A program made the translations under genes and the position numbers. From Atrina japonica (Eukaryota; Mollusca; Bivalvia; Pterioida; Pinnidae): DNA of 64,000 nucleotides. The stretch spans positions 56,001-120,000 of the forward strand of contig BROG01000548.1 of the NCBI GenBank assembly GCA_030159075.1. The letters are read 5' to 3'. Every line of letters begins with the position of its first letter. Positions within the stretch are counted from its first letter, which is position 1. Below the pieces are notes generated by a model that saw only the letters and a list, made by a program, of their open reading frames with translations, searched no databases and was not told the DNA's origin. Positions 40,377-51,523 of this stretch are shown in pieces.

Positions 40377-40525
40377 TGATGGCAGCATACCGAAATATTA
40401 CAGTATATGTACGTTCTACAAAAGCACATTTATTTAAGAAACATATCAAAGAAATTCCAGATGAATTCCTTAACAATGTTATGACAGCGAATTCACAAAA
40501 TTTACGTAATATTCATTGCTCTTGA
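40377..40525 (+). CDS. Possible coding remnant of unknown type
   Basis: About 49 codons read Met-Met-Ala-Ala-Tyr-Arg-Asn and end with Asn-Ile-His-Cys-Ser before a stop. Composition is protein-like, with an amphipathic Lys/Glu stretch (His-Ile-Lys-Glu-Ile-Pro-Asp-Glu-Phe). Only the upstream TA array lets the frame extend further. I do not recognise a family. It may be the last exon of something, a transposon scrap, or chance. Confidence 0.12.
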
Positions 40526-41157
40526 AATTCAAGTAGTTCTCCTAGAGGTAGTGTAAATATGCTCAAAGGTAACTTTCATGCCCTCAAAATATTTGCCATT
40601 TTAGGCCATGAAGAAAATATCGAGACTAAATACTAAAAGAAATCAACGGATATACATGGACGTACATGTAGCTAGGCATTTCTGAAGGCATTTTAAGTTG
40701 AGGTGTTTGACTATGTTACTGCGTGCCAACCCCAACCCTACATACTGAGAGGACAGATATATAACCGTGCGTATTTACGGATGAGGTTCATCATTTTGTT
40801 TCGAAATGAATAATAAAATATCTGATAAAATTTGTTTGCAATAAAATATCATTTTACAATTGAATCGAAAAATCTAATTAGAAGTACTACACTTTTTATT
40901 TATAATTGTATACTAGTAATAATTCATTTCGTTGATACATTCCAATGGTAAGTCGGTCTGTTTCTAGCTTCTAAGTCCTTCAAATGAGTTTTTAAAGTGT
41001 AGGATTTTATTTACCTGGTATGTAATCTTGCCAGCTCTAATAAAAGTACCCAACTGCTGTATCGATATATAGATGATGAAGAAAATAAAGAAAGTAAAGG
41101 GCAATAGGAACGATTACTTTTTAACAGGTATCTCAACATATAATGTAATGTAGACAG
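40526..41157. other. No gene seen
   Basis: Nothing recognised. Confidence 0.4.
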
Positions 41158-41330
41158 TAATTGTAAATAAGGTAATTATGACGACTGTAAAATTTGTAAA
41201 ATGATGACATTAAAATGCGATTCTTGATATCATTGTAAAACAACGTATCAGTAAATACATGTAGTTTGCATCGGTATATGAAATGTTCATTTGTTGAACA
41301 CGTTCTGTCATATATGCAGACGAGGGGGAC
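41158..41330 (-). pseudogene. Element A reverse-transcriptase 3' fragment (inverted)
   Basis: The minus-strand translation reads Cys-Ser-Thr-Asn-Glu-His-Phe-Ile-Tyr-Arg-Cys-Lys-Leu and later Leu-Met-Ser-Ser-Phe-Tyr-Lys-Phe-Tyr-Ser-Arg. This matches the same block at 5.85 and 51.87 kb. It is strongly diverged and has no tail attached. Confidence 0.75.
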
Positions 41331-42942
41331 ATAGCTACTCACAATGTGGAAGGTTATCCAGTATAATTAACACGAGCTGAAAAGTATAAACGTATGTCAT
41401 CAATACATCCGCCAGTGAGATGAAAGAGAGCTAGAAAAAGCACAATTAGTTACTGTTGGAATTTCAGCTACATGTGCATTTATGAAATACGATTTACTTT
41501 CGAAAGCAACAAATGTATTGCTACCAAAAATAATTCCATAACTCATAATTTTAGTTCATGTTCTTAGTATAACATCGTGGTTTTAAGATGCCGAATTCTC
41601 ATTTGAAAGCTAGCTTAAACCGGAGACACCTGTATGGCAGAAAGAGTAACATCCAAAATTTTGTAATTAAACACTATCTATACAGAAACATCTTAAAGTG
41701 TTTATCTGAACATACATTTTAGCCATTTTGTTTCATTGAACACACGTTTACATACAAAGCTTGACTGTTTCATGTAATCTATGATAACTCCTTCATCCCT
41801 AAATATATAAATAAAATGGTCTTGTCTATTGTTTAGACCAGTGTATTAGGAATTATAGGGTTAAGAGTGTTAATAATATGTCGTCAGCATTTATCATAGG
41901 AAACCTTAAATATTTAATAAAACACATTTTATAACAGCAACGTATAATACACTCCAATATACACCCAAACAAGATAGTAAACTGAGGAAATATTTCCAAT
42001 CAAGACCAGATCTAAATAGAAGTTATACACTTTGTTAGTGAGAATTCCGTGATACAGGAAGCGCACATATAACATATTTTGTCGGTTTAATCACATCTCA
42101 GTCGCAAGCGTCTGAATACTGAATTACAGCAAACAGAATTGGCTAACAATTCCGCCTAGCTGGCGTAATTTCGCTCTAAGGTCAGAAAGTCGTCGTTGTT
42201 GGTTTTATATCATGGATATGTGAAATTTTACAAAAAAGCAGTCTGTGTTAAATTGACATTGTTTAATTTTTTCAATTACATTTTTATAAGGAGAGAAATC
42301 GTATAAAAGAATTTTATACTAGTCATTTTCTCGTGTCACATAATTTCAAGATATTTAAAAAGAAGTTATTATGAAACGGGACATAAATATTATACTGTAT
42401 CAGACACGACTGGCAATGAGGAATTAGAAAGGAGATCTAATTTTACGGCTTCAGTTGTCATAAAAATCAGTTTAAAGTTGATATCAAAAACCGAGCCGTC
42501 CTGTTATAACACAGAAGAGAATAGCACACTGTAAATTCAAAATTTTTACTCTGTAAAGACTTTATTCAAAGTAAACACATGAAAATAAAAAGATGTTTAA
42601 ACAGTACCAAATACACTCTTTCTTTGATTGCCACCATAAATGCTAAAATATATTTCACATTGAAGTTTAAAATCTGATGGGCTACTGAACATTGGGTATA
42701 ATTAATCTGTCACGTGTTAACAGATCTTGGGGACAATCACCCCTTAACATTTTGATCAACTTCAAATCACCTAAAAACTTAAAAGTAGCTGATTTCAAAT
42801 CTTCACTACTTTGTTTCATTGGTGTTTTGCGTCCAGCTAATAATCTGTCACTTACATGGAGGCGCCACCAGCTTGAAATGGAGTTTCACAAATTATAACC
42901 TGCGCTTTGGACCGGTGCCAACACAGTCAAGATTGGTTTACA
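41331..42942. other. No gene recognised
   Basis: A 68-codon frame (42692-42898) shows no motif. Confidence 0.4.
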
Positions 42943-43293
42943 TTAAAGGGGCATAAGCCGTGTTTACCAAAAAATATTTTGATTTTTTTTCTACTTTAAA
43001 AACAATTAAGAGCTATACACAGGCACAAACAATCTTGTATTCCTAAATATGTTGTGAAAATAAGATCAGGTCCAGTGTGGTATGCATATACAAATAGTAA
43101 GGCAGAGTTAATCAATTGCAAGTGATTAGGCGCCAAACCTAGGTTGTCTCAAGCAATTTTCACAAAATGTAGAGGGATTTACGAATTTTTATGCCTGTGA
43201 ATATCTCATTTTTGTTATTTTATATATCAGTCTAAGTAGTAAACAAAGAAAAAGAAATTGAAAAAAAAAAACCGCAGCTAATACCCCTGTAAA
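42943..43293. mobile_element. TTAA-ended MITE, copy 2 (about 351 bp)
   Basis: Left end TTAAAGGGGCATAAGCCGTG, right end CGCAGCTAATACCCCTGTAA. Internal blocks TTAAGAGCTATACACAGGCA, TCAGGTCCAGTGTGGTATGC, GAGTTAATCAATTGCAAGTG and CTCAAGCAATTTTCACAAAA align with copy 1 at 26.6 kb. Divergence is substantial, so the copies are old. Confidence 0.78.
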
Positions 43294-43294
43294 C

Positions 43295-43490
43295 GAGTCC
43301 TCGGTTTTCAGTCTCACCCGAAAAATCCCAAACTTCTCCTGCCGAGCGCTTAGCGACGGAACAGTCACTACTTTTTTAAATCTCCGACATGACCCGGTAC
43401 CGGGAATCGTACCACGGCTCTTCTGCTGGAGAGTAGCGGAAGCTTTAACACTAAACCATAGAAGGCGGTCGAATATGCAATTTTGCACTA
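43295..43490 (-). mobile_element. V-like SINE (inverted)
   Basis: The minus strand starts near 43480 with TATGGTTTAGTGTTAAAGC, an A-box-like phrase. AGCCGTGGTACGATTCCC and GGTACCGGGTCATGTCGGAG follow, then GTAGTGACTGTTCCGTCGCT, AAGCGCTCGGCAGGAGAAGT and GAAAACCGAGGACTCG. The tail is lost where it abuts the MITE. A 162-codon minus frame (43189-43677), the longest in the window, runs through it and is read-through. Confidence 0.8.
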
Positions 43491-43899
43491 GTTTGATTGG
43501 ATTGAAGAACATTTTTAACTCTTCATTTACTTCAATCTTTATGGTATGGCACGCTTTGTGAGAAATGCCTTTTTCGTTTATATTTATCAGGTAAATTCCT
43601 ATAAATAAAAGCGTCTGTTTATTTGGACTTTGGGTCACGAAAAAATCAGCGTTGTCAAATACTTTTAATGTAAACATATGAAGCTTTGATACTAAAATTC
43701 TAAACTTCCAAGTTAAATTTCTATTTCGATAAAAAATCTTGGTAATGAAAAGTAAGAGATTCTATTTTGTTTGTGTTTTATACGTGTTTGTACCTTTTAT
43801 GTGCTGCAAAAAGTTTCTGTTTGTACACGCCAGATGTCTCAAATTTGGACTTCTGCTACGGACTGATATCTACGTAGCGAGAATTCTTAAATGAACCAC
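43491..43899. other. No gene seen
   Basis: Nothing recognised. Confidence 0.4.
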
Positions 43900-43985
43900 G
43901 TTTTCGTGACACGGTTTCATCTGATGCTCAGTGCTTGGCGATGGGGCAGTCAGATCTGTGTGCTCAGTGCTTGGCGATAATCTAA
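43900..43985 (-). mobile_element. V-like SINE middle segment, internally duplicated
   Basis: TGCTCAGTGCTTGGCGAT occurs at 43924-43941 and again at 43961-43978 (37-bp step). GGGGCAGTCAG between them matches the middle of the V-like SINE. Confidence 0.6.
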
Positions 43986-45243
43986 GACCCCGGATGTTAG
44001 TGAATGCGAATAATAGCAGAGAAACAAAAGTTTCATTGAAAAAATAGGAGATCGTACTTTCGCAAAACTCGTTGAAAGATATATGTCGTAATTCACACAA
44101 AAATAGTCTAAACATTTTTTTTCACCGAATGCTGTTGACGTCTCTAACGCAAGAAAATCTTCAATTCATAATAGTTTGGCAATTTGCCATTATCTAATGA
44201 CGTTGATTTTAATAAGAAGTTAAAATAATAACGAGATAAATAAAAGCTATTATAACAATTAAAATAATTCCGGATATAGATGCCAACAAGAGACACAAAT
44301 CTTAACATTAAACAATGGGAATTAGATAAAACGGTAAAAAGATCCCACATGTTGAGAATATGACGCAATACTTACATCACAATACCTTCCCACATATGCG
44401 ACAAGTAATTCTGCAAGTATCTCGTGTTCTATTTTAGCATTCTCATCTTGGGGGTGCAAACGTAATACACGCTGCTGTTTTCCCGGAATGCATTACGACA
44501 AATGTTAAGTCAGTTTTAGATTTTCAATTACTGTGGTATTTTAATCGTTGTATCGTACACAAACCGTAAATATTTACCATCATTGAGTAGAATTTGATGA
44601 ATAACCAATATTTAAACTATTACCTTAAATAAGTATTATATAGTCATCACGTATATGGTGTTGAAAGCCTGGCAACCGGATATTTGCCGAAAACTGGGGA
44701 GATAGTGTTAAAATTGTTTAGAATGATAAAATCAATAATATGAATTGACACGTGTTGGTGACCAGAACATTGGTTTTTAATAGTATTTCATTACTAGTCA
44801 TTCTGGAATTATGCGAATTAACGATTCGGTAATGGACGCCTGAATCATCTAAATAAAACGTCAGTTTTAACAGATAAACCAGTTACCCACTTCCAAAAAT
44901 TCCATTAAATAGACACACATTGTTTAAAATGTTGATGATTGTATTGATGTATCACTTACAGTAACATATCTCAGCATTCAATGCACGAACCAATTGTATT
45001 TAATCAGTTTTAATGAATTCAATGAAGTTTTAAGCTTATGTATTATATTTCACAACTTTGTTTTTAATTTTAAAGCTTTTGACACCCAAACATCTGATAT
45101 CTTCTTAATCAGTGATCTTAATTCTAATTTAATGATCCATCCAAATATTTCCACTTTCACATGTATTTAATCGGAGGGAATTGGTTTCGAATCTGGTTAC
45201 ACCTATTTTGGTATGTAGAATGTTCAGTCGTCTATTTGTTTCA
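43986..45243. other. No gene seen
   Basis: Short minus frames (44144-44368 and others) are Phe/Leu/Tyr-rich chance frames. Confidence 0.4.
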
Positions 45244-45484
45244 CTGATGTTTCACGCTATTCAAACATTTTTCAGTTATATGGTGGCAGTAATAAATGAA
45301 TAGTGGGGGTGGGGGGGGGGGGCAGAACAAGGTTACACAAGTTAGGACCGGCCTTCCACAAGTAATCTGGCAAGCATACATACAGAATGAGCTTAGGTTC
45401 CAGCAGAGCTTGAAACCACAATATCCAGAAATGAGACACTTTATGGTTAATGCACGATGCTCTAACCACCCGACCACTGTTCAT
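45244..45484 (-). mobile_element. SINE-1 copy (inverted) with a poly-G tract
   Basis: The minus strand begins GGTCGGGTGGTTAGAGCATC, continues TTCTGGATATTGTGGTTTCA and TGCTGGAACCTAAGCTCAT, and ends with a TTGAATAGCGTGAAACA-type tail at about 45250. A run of 18 G (one T) at 45304-45321 has expanded inside the body and is not shared by other copies. Confidence 0.8.
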
Positions 45485-46394
45485 TCAAAAAGTGACATGC
45501 ACGACTCCTTCCGCAAATGGGATTTGAAAACGAGGTATTATGCCTCGGTAGCCTAACCTGATTAATTTGGTCGTTAAATTCCTTTCACTACGACCACAGG
45601 ATGGAGAGAATTGGAAATACAGCGGGCTTGAATTATCTGAGTTACGATAAGCCTGGTACTTTTTAGAATTTCCAATGCATCGCCATGAATGAAATGTTTA
45701 ACTATAGTCCCCGTGTTAATGGAAATGCATTGAAAGAAAAATGATATCTTAACAAAAATGTAGGATTTACGAACAGTTTAATATGACATATCCATCTCTT
45801 TTTATTATATATAAATAATGCATGTAATTTTTCTCCATTTAAATGCCCTAAAGATCGTATATCTGGGCATCACTTTTTTCACTTTGTATGTCTAGTCAGT
45901 CCATAGCGTTTAACTTCGCCGGAGGTAAAATTTTAACAAGCAAAGACATATTTGGCTAAATTGAAAGGACAAAGCCGGTTCATAATTTTCGTCACATGTC
46001 CCAATCGTATATCGTAATATTAAAGTGTTAATAAATGCAAAAAATACATATTTTAGATATCATTCTGTACAATTACTGGAATCGAGATCGACATCAGAGT
46101 CAATATAACCCCTTATTATGAATCGACATGGCGTCATTAACGATAACTCGAATAATTCAAGCACTCACCGTTTCCTTTTTTCGAGGTTAAAGAACGGAAT
46201 CTAACGAGTGAATTATTCGGGTAACATAAACGAATACATATTGACCATGTTGTTTACAAAACATGTTTATGTGTTATGCTATGCAATCTATGGATGAAAG
46301 GTGTATTCATTATTTTAAATAGGATAAATTCAAATTAAACTGATTGCAGTTATATTAACGTTAGGTCTGTCAATTTCAATATCACATATTTGAA

Positions 46395-46396
<2 letters not shown>
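45485..46396. other. No gene seen
   Basis: Nothing recognised. Confidence 0.4.

Positions 46397-46476
<80 letters not shown>
46397..46476. repeat. (CT)n then (TA)n compound microsatellite
   Basis: About 59 bp of CT pass directly into about 21 bp of TA. Confidence 0.96.
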
Positions 46477-47119
46477 GTACTATAATGACTAACGACACGG
46501 ACGAAAATGAAGTCAAATGAAGACAACCTTTCCCTTTTTCAGAACTAAAATATTACAAAAACATAAAAACATACATAGCCCTACAAACACTATCACGCAA
46601 GCACGCGCCCATACCCATAATTGGAATACAAAATGTTAATAAATATCGAAATCAATCAAGTGTTATATGGAAACTAAGGTACTAACGCTGTAACGAACAG
46701 TGAATAAAATCAACGAATGTAAATTTAATAAACAAAACTGTGAAATTAGCAAGAAACTATATTAAGAAAAAAAATAATAAACTCTGGTCATTCAAATCAC
46801 GTTAAATTTATATGATATCCAACGTAAAACTAAACGAATTTATCGAGAACAATATACAAATGACAGTATTTGATGGGTCCGATACATCATAAGATTCAAA
46901 AACTAAGAACGCCGGTGGTTTCGACTAAAAGTAAATTCGACCTGGAATCATCTCGAAAGGTATCTGTCAGAATTCATTCGGGGAAGTCAACTTATTGATG
47001 CCTTTAGTTGATTCATTTTTGTCCCTGTCGTTAATCACTATAATACTCGTTTCAAAATTTGTATCTAATTATCTAATTGCTTAGATCCGACATCTTAGGA
47101 TATGTAGTGTTGTATTTTA
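46477..47119. other. No gene seen
   Basis: AT-rich. Confidence 0.45.

Positions 47120-47205
<86 letters not shown>
47120..47205. repeat. (TA)n microsatellite, about 86 bp
   Basis: Pure TA array. Confidence 0.97.
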
Positions 47206-47209
<4 letters not shown>

Positions 47210-48330
47210 ATAGGTAGCTTCGTTTTATTTATATAATGAGCTATGCAAGAAGAATTTTAGAATTTCTTTTGTGATATTAAAAGAAACATTTCAATAGGTA
47301 CATTTTAAACCCAGCTGTGCATAATTAAAACGTTACGGTAGTCGAAATCTATTTATGGAATGACATAACCTTTAACACGATTTTAACAATTCGTACTGAG
47401 AACTGGGAAGTTTTAAGACTTTTGTCATGATAAAAATAGTTTAAAACACATCTGAGTACAGCGGACCTTTGACTATCTGAAACCGTATATCTTAGCATGA
47501 AGGCTGCATATTCAATGCCTGTAGCGATTACTCCCCAAAAACGTTATGACCATGGACCTACGTATGAGCTACTTGTTTACATACAAAAACAAACTAATAT
47601 GCTAAAGCAACACAATTTCCATTTGACGTCAAAATTCACTTACACTTGTACCATTAACCTTCAAATTGCGTAGAGGTCAAAAGTCAAAGTTACACCTTGC
47701 GCAACCCACAAATCAAAGTTGGAATTTCCCACAATGCAACGTTTATGATGTTTAATGTGTATGAGATTTGGAATATGAACGGTAATTTGTGTCGATGTGG
47801 AGGTCGGCAAACTCTTGTGAATGAAGTGAAAATTAGTTATATTTAATCGAGACACCTGTCCCTCCCCGAAGTCAGATTTTAAGCGATTTAAGAGGGTCGG
47901 TGTTGTCCACAGTATTGAGTGCCCCGGGGCTGACCTTCAGGTTTATTTTAAACAAATATTTGTTTGATGACGAAGAAAGATATTACGAAGGCGTTTTTCA
48001 TTTCCTTGAGTTGTGACGAACAGTAATTACAAGTGAATTGATACCGTATTTTAGGCAAGGGTGTATTTAAAACAACTTTAAATGATAATTGCTTCTATAT
48101 ACGGCATCAGACAGTACAAGATGAAAGTAAACCGAAATTCTCTCATGCGACACATTGACTTGACCATTGTAACCGATCCGAATCGCAATTTAGATTGAAC
48201 TAATTAAATCTACTAAAACATACAGGCCAACATAAATAGTACATCACACTGCAGAATTAAATGAGTCACAGCTTAACCTACACTAAGCAATTTATAACAT
48301 CGACCTAGTAAAACATAAAATTGCACACAC

Positions 48331-48332
<2 letters not shown>
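47206..48332. other. No gene recognised; TGACGTCA at 47624
   Basis: Only the CRE-like palindrome at 47624-47631 and a motif-less 64-codon minus frame (47661-47855) were noted. Confidence 0.4.

Positions 48333-48403
<71 letters not shown>
48333..48403. repeat. (TA)n microsatellite, about 72 bp
   Basis: Pure TA array that ends exactly at the left tip of a MITE. Confidence 0.97.
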
Positions 48404-48408
<5 letters not shown>

Positions 48409-48560
48409 GAACCCACTTATATTGAACTCATAATTGAAATCACGCTTAATTTGAAATGATTTTATTCCCCTGCCAAATTTATTTATTACCATTATAATCC
48501 GATTATTATGAAAACCCAGTTTATTTGATGAAAATTTCACCACCCCCACTTCACCACTAT
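48404..48560. mobile_element. Pogo/mariner-like MITE, about 157 bp, next to a TA array
   Basis: Left tip TAGTGGAACCCACTTATATT, right tip CCACCCCCACTTCACCACTA. Both tips are TAGTGG in inverted orientation and are flanked by TA, as expected for TA-targeting Tc1/mariner/pogo elements. The left end resembles the 7.66 kb element (GTNGAACC...TATATTGAA). Confidence 0.6.
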
Positions 48561-48707
48561 ATATCTATATTAACGTGTAATCGCTTAATTTGTGCTGCTG
48601 CACGCAAGGATATTGAGACACAAGTCGGTACAGATTTAGTACCATCAATTTAGCTGTGATATGGACGCATATGGATGCAGTAAAGTTATTCGAAATGCAA
48701 TGTATCG

Positions 48708-48805
48708 GGACCTTCGTTTCTGAATGGTTAAAACATTGCGCTTAAAACCATGACGTCACTTACATTTTGTCAGCACGGGTTCGAGTCAATGAAATGCTTC
48801 TTTTA
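48708..48805 (+). mobile_element. SINE-1 head fragment
   Basis: CCTTCGTTTCTGAATGGTTA, GCGCTTAAAACCATGACGTC and CAGCACGGGTTCGAGTCAAT match the A-box and B-box portion. The rest of the SINE is not recognisable. A mutation creates TGACGTCA at 48751-48758. Confidence 0.65.
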
Positions 48806-49240
48806 CATGATGGTTGTCTTTACTGTGGACTTTGTGCGCATGCGTATACATTTAGAACTGGATTGGTACCTGATCTGCAATCGAACACACTCTTATTTGT
48901 TTTACCGTCATGTAAATGAGATTTTTGCATTCTTCATTAATTTAAATCGTGAAATACTGTGCTGGTTGGTAAGTAGTGTTGGTAAAATGAATAAGCATTT
49001 TTTTAAAATTTCAGTTTTCCTCAATTGATCAATAATTTTTATCATTCTTTTGCATGCATGTGCACTCATGCGGTCACAATACAGAGTTCAATACGCCCAT
49101 GGAATACGAAACATCGTTTTGCACTGTAGCTGGATACGGACATTTCGCCGGAACTACTTTTCTAAATGGGATTCATGCCATTCATAATATCGGTGGCGTC
49201 GTTAAAAGCGGAACGAATTCTAAACTTGTATAGATAAATA
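48806..49240. other. No gene seen
   Basis: Short Phe-rich frame ending near 49028 has no motif. Confidence 0.4.
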
Positions 49241-49254
49241 AGGGACATGTAATA

Positions 49255-49388
49255 CATATAAAAATACACATTTTGTCCATTCATATCATCAGACTGCACT
49301 TGATCATTGTAGCGGATGGCGCAATGCTACAACGATCGCGTGCAGTCTGGTGATACGGATAAAAACATGTGTAATTTTGTCTATGCAT
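49255..49388. repeat. Imperfect hairpin, arms about 50-60 bp
   Basis: The left arm contains CATATCATCAGACTGCACTT and GATCATTGTAGC. The right arm, reverse complemented, contains CGTATCACCAGACTGCACGC and GATCGTTGTAGC. They are separated by about 11 bp. CAGACTGCAC is shared exactly, and pairing extends outward through TACACATTTTG-like sequence. It may be a small foldback MITE or an RNA hairpin locus. Confidence 0.75.
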
Positions 49389-49861
49389 AACATCAATATA
49401 CAAACATGTCCATTTGCAGCATGTTTTTACCTTCAAATAATGAGACGTTTATTGAGCTCGAATACGGAGTAAATTTGGTGACTTCGGATCCAGAACTGAT
49501 AATACGTAAACTAGAACCAGACATATGGACTACCTATGTCGACCATTTTATGCAATATTAGGATTGCTCTCCAATGAAAAACTTAATTGTCTGGCGTAAT
49601 TAATCCATCTGAGCGGAAATCAGCCCCAAGGGATAAACAAGAAACTGAACGGCGACTTTAAAAACAAATATTGTCTAGTTTTACATAGCTTATCAATCCA
49701 TTGTAGTGTCTGTCAAAAAATGAATATTTCGTATGTAAGAATGGAATTACCGATACATAAATACTATAAGCTATCTGATGGAATTGGCAAATATTTATTT
49801 CTTATGAAAGTTGTGAGTATTTAAATGTTTAATCGTTGTTTTTGTCTCGTCAAGTTTGCTT
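49389..49861. other. No gene seen
   Basis: Nothing recognised. Confidence 0.45.
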
Positions 49862-50086
49862 GTTTTTTTATTTTACGCCACACTCAACAATTTTTCTGTG
49901 ATATGGTGGCGGCTAGTTTTTAATGGTGTGTTAAAGAACCCGGTTATAATGTACACGGAAACTGACCCACAAACCTTCCGGAAGTGTACTGGCAAATTTC
50001 GTCACAAATTTTGCCGATCTAGGTTCCACCAGAGCTCGAACCCACGCTGATAATGCGGACGATACCATCCATAGTTGGATACATGG
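49862..50086 (-). mobile_element. SINE-1 copy (inverted)
   Basis: The tail TTTTACGCCACACTCAACAA is at the plus-strand left edge. AGTGTACTGGCAAATTTCGT, TAGGTTCCACCAGAGCTCGA and ACCCACGCTGATAATGCGG lead to a damaged tRNA-like head near 50080. The B box is readable on the minus strand as GTGGGTTCGAGCTC. Confidence 0.8.
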
Positions 50087-50124
50087 AGTGCTCCTATAAC
50101 GTGCGGTGAAACTTGAAGAGACTT

Positions 50125-50215
50125 GAAGCCTCGGTTTCAGTTTCAATCGGAAAATCTGCGAATTTCACTTCAATGCTGACAGGGAACCGGAAATCAATAC
50201 CTTTTTTTCAAGAAG
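50125..50215 (-). mobile_element. V-like SINE fragment (inverted)
   Basis: AAGCCTCGGTTTCAGTTTCA, ATCGGAAAATCTGCGAATTT and GGGAACCGGAAATCAATACC resemble the inverted V-like SINE at 43.3 kb, with considerable decay. Confidence 0.5.
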
Positions 50216-50267
50216 TATATAATATGATTTGGGGAATCCGATCTGGTAGGGGAACACTCTTACTAAT

Positions 50268-50590
50268 ATATTTTGTTTTGTTTTTTGTTTGTTTTACATC
50301 CGCTCAGAATTTTTCGCTTTTATGGATATGTCAACATCTTTAAGTGAAATGCCACGTGACCTGTGCCATGGAATGACGCCAATTATTTTACGTGGCGCAC
50401 ATGTCGCGGCACAGGACCTCAGTTTTTAATCCCATCCGAAATGCCCCATGTCTTTCACTTCATATGCCCAGCACTTGCCCAATGATCAGTAACTACTACT
50501 TTTATTACCATATTTTGTATGCCCAGCCCTGCAGGACATCGAACATTGGACCGCCTGCTTGCGAGTCGAACACGTCATTCCTCTAATAAA
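50268..50590 (-). mobile_element. SINE-2-headed SINE with V-like middle (inverted)
   Basis: The minus strand reads GAATGACGTGTTCGACTCGC then AAGCAGGCGGTCC at its head, like the 9.6 kb SINE-2. GTAGTTACTGATCATTGGGC and AAGTGCTGGGCATATGAAGT then follow the V-like middle. It ends through ACTGAGGTCCTGTGCCGCG toward a decayed tail. The head and middle come from different family types. Confidence 0.7.
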
Positions 50591-51523
50591 CAGAGTTACA
50601 GAAAATGAACGCTTTATCAGGATACACTCATGAAACTAGAAATGTCCGAATACGTAGCTTTGTAATTGATGGAAACATATAATCACATCAGATTTTCTAT
50701 TCCTTGAAAATGGGTCATTTATATGGATTTGGGTCATCAATGTATTTATGTGTAAGATTGGCGAAGAAAATTCTTATGATTGTTTTCTTTTCTTTACAAA
50801 TCGTTCCAATCTCTGTTCTTTGAAGTTTATAACCAGGCATGTTAATGTCATACCGGTAGATAGTTTTACTCTGATAGGCCCCGAGTCGTAAAGATGATGC
50901 CTTAAAACCTAGAAAAATAAAAACGTATTTTATTGTTTATAAAAGCAGATTTTAGCCCTTATAAAGCAACCAACACTAAATACTAAATCGTATTAAGAAT
51001 TTGCTTACGTATTACCGAGTCTTGTCATTCATAACATTTAGTACTAGTAATACGGAAGCTTCGATAAAACGTTATATTGGAACTCTTCTGTAATGTATTT
51101 CAAATACAAGGATTTTTGTACCTTTTTCGACCTACGTTAGCAGTTCTTCTGTACACGCTTGTATCTAGCGACATCCCATTTAGTTCGGTGGACATGAAAC
51201 ATATTGTTGTCATGTTGCAAAACTCTAAATGTAGAAGAAAAAGTGATATGGTTCAACTGCAGTTTACCGGTCGCTATAGGAAACCCGAAAACCTAAATCT
51301 AACCTTAAACTATAACCTGTTTTCACAGTATCAAAACATACGACTTCTCTACTCTTTGCGCAACAGTTTCACATAAGAAATTAAAAGAGAGACCTTTTAG
51401 CATCATAGTCAACTGTTTTTTTCACTTAAGGTGGTACCCGAAAATTTAGATATCTAGTGATTGGTTATCATGATAGTTTACATATTTTGTCCACCACCAT
51501 TTTTGATTCTATACATATCTACA
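50591..51523. other. No gene recognised
   Basis: A 99-codon plus frame (51077-51376) has mixed composition and no motif. An overlapping splice context was not evident. Confidence 0.4.

Noticed and set aside
43189..43677. 162-codon minus-strand gene (longest frame in the window)
   Set aside because: It runs through a V-like SINE and the edge of a MITE and shows no protein motif.
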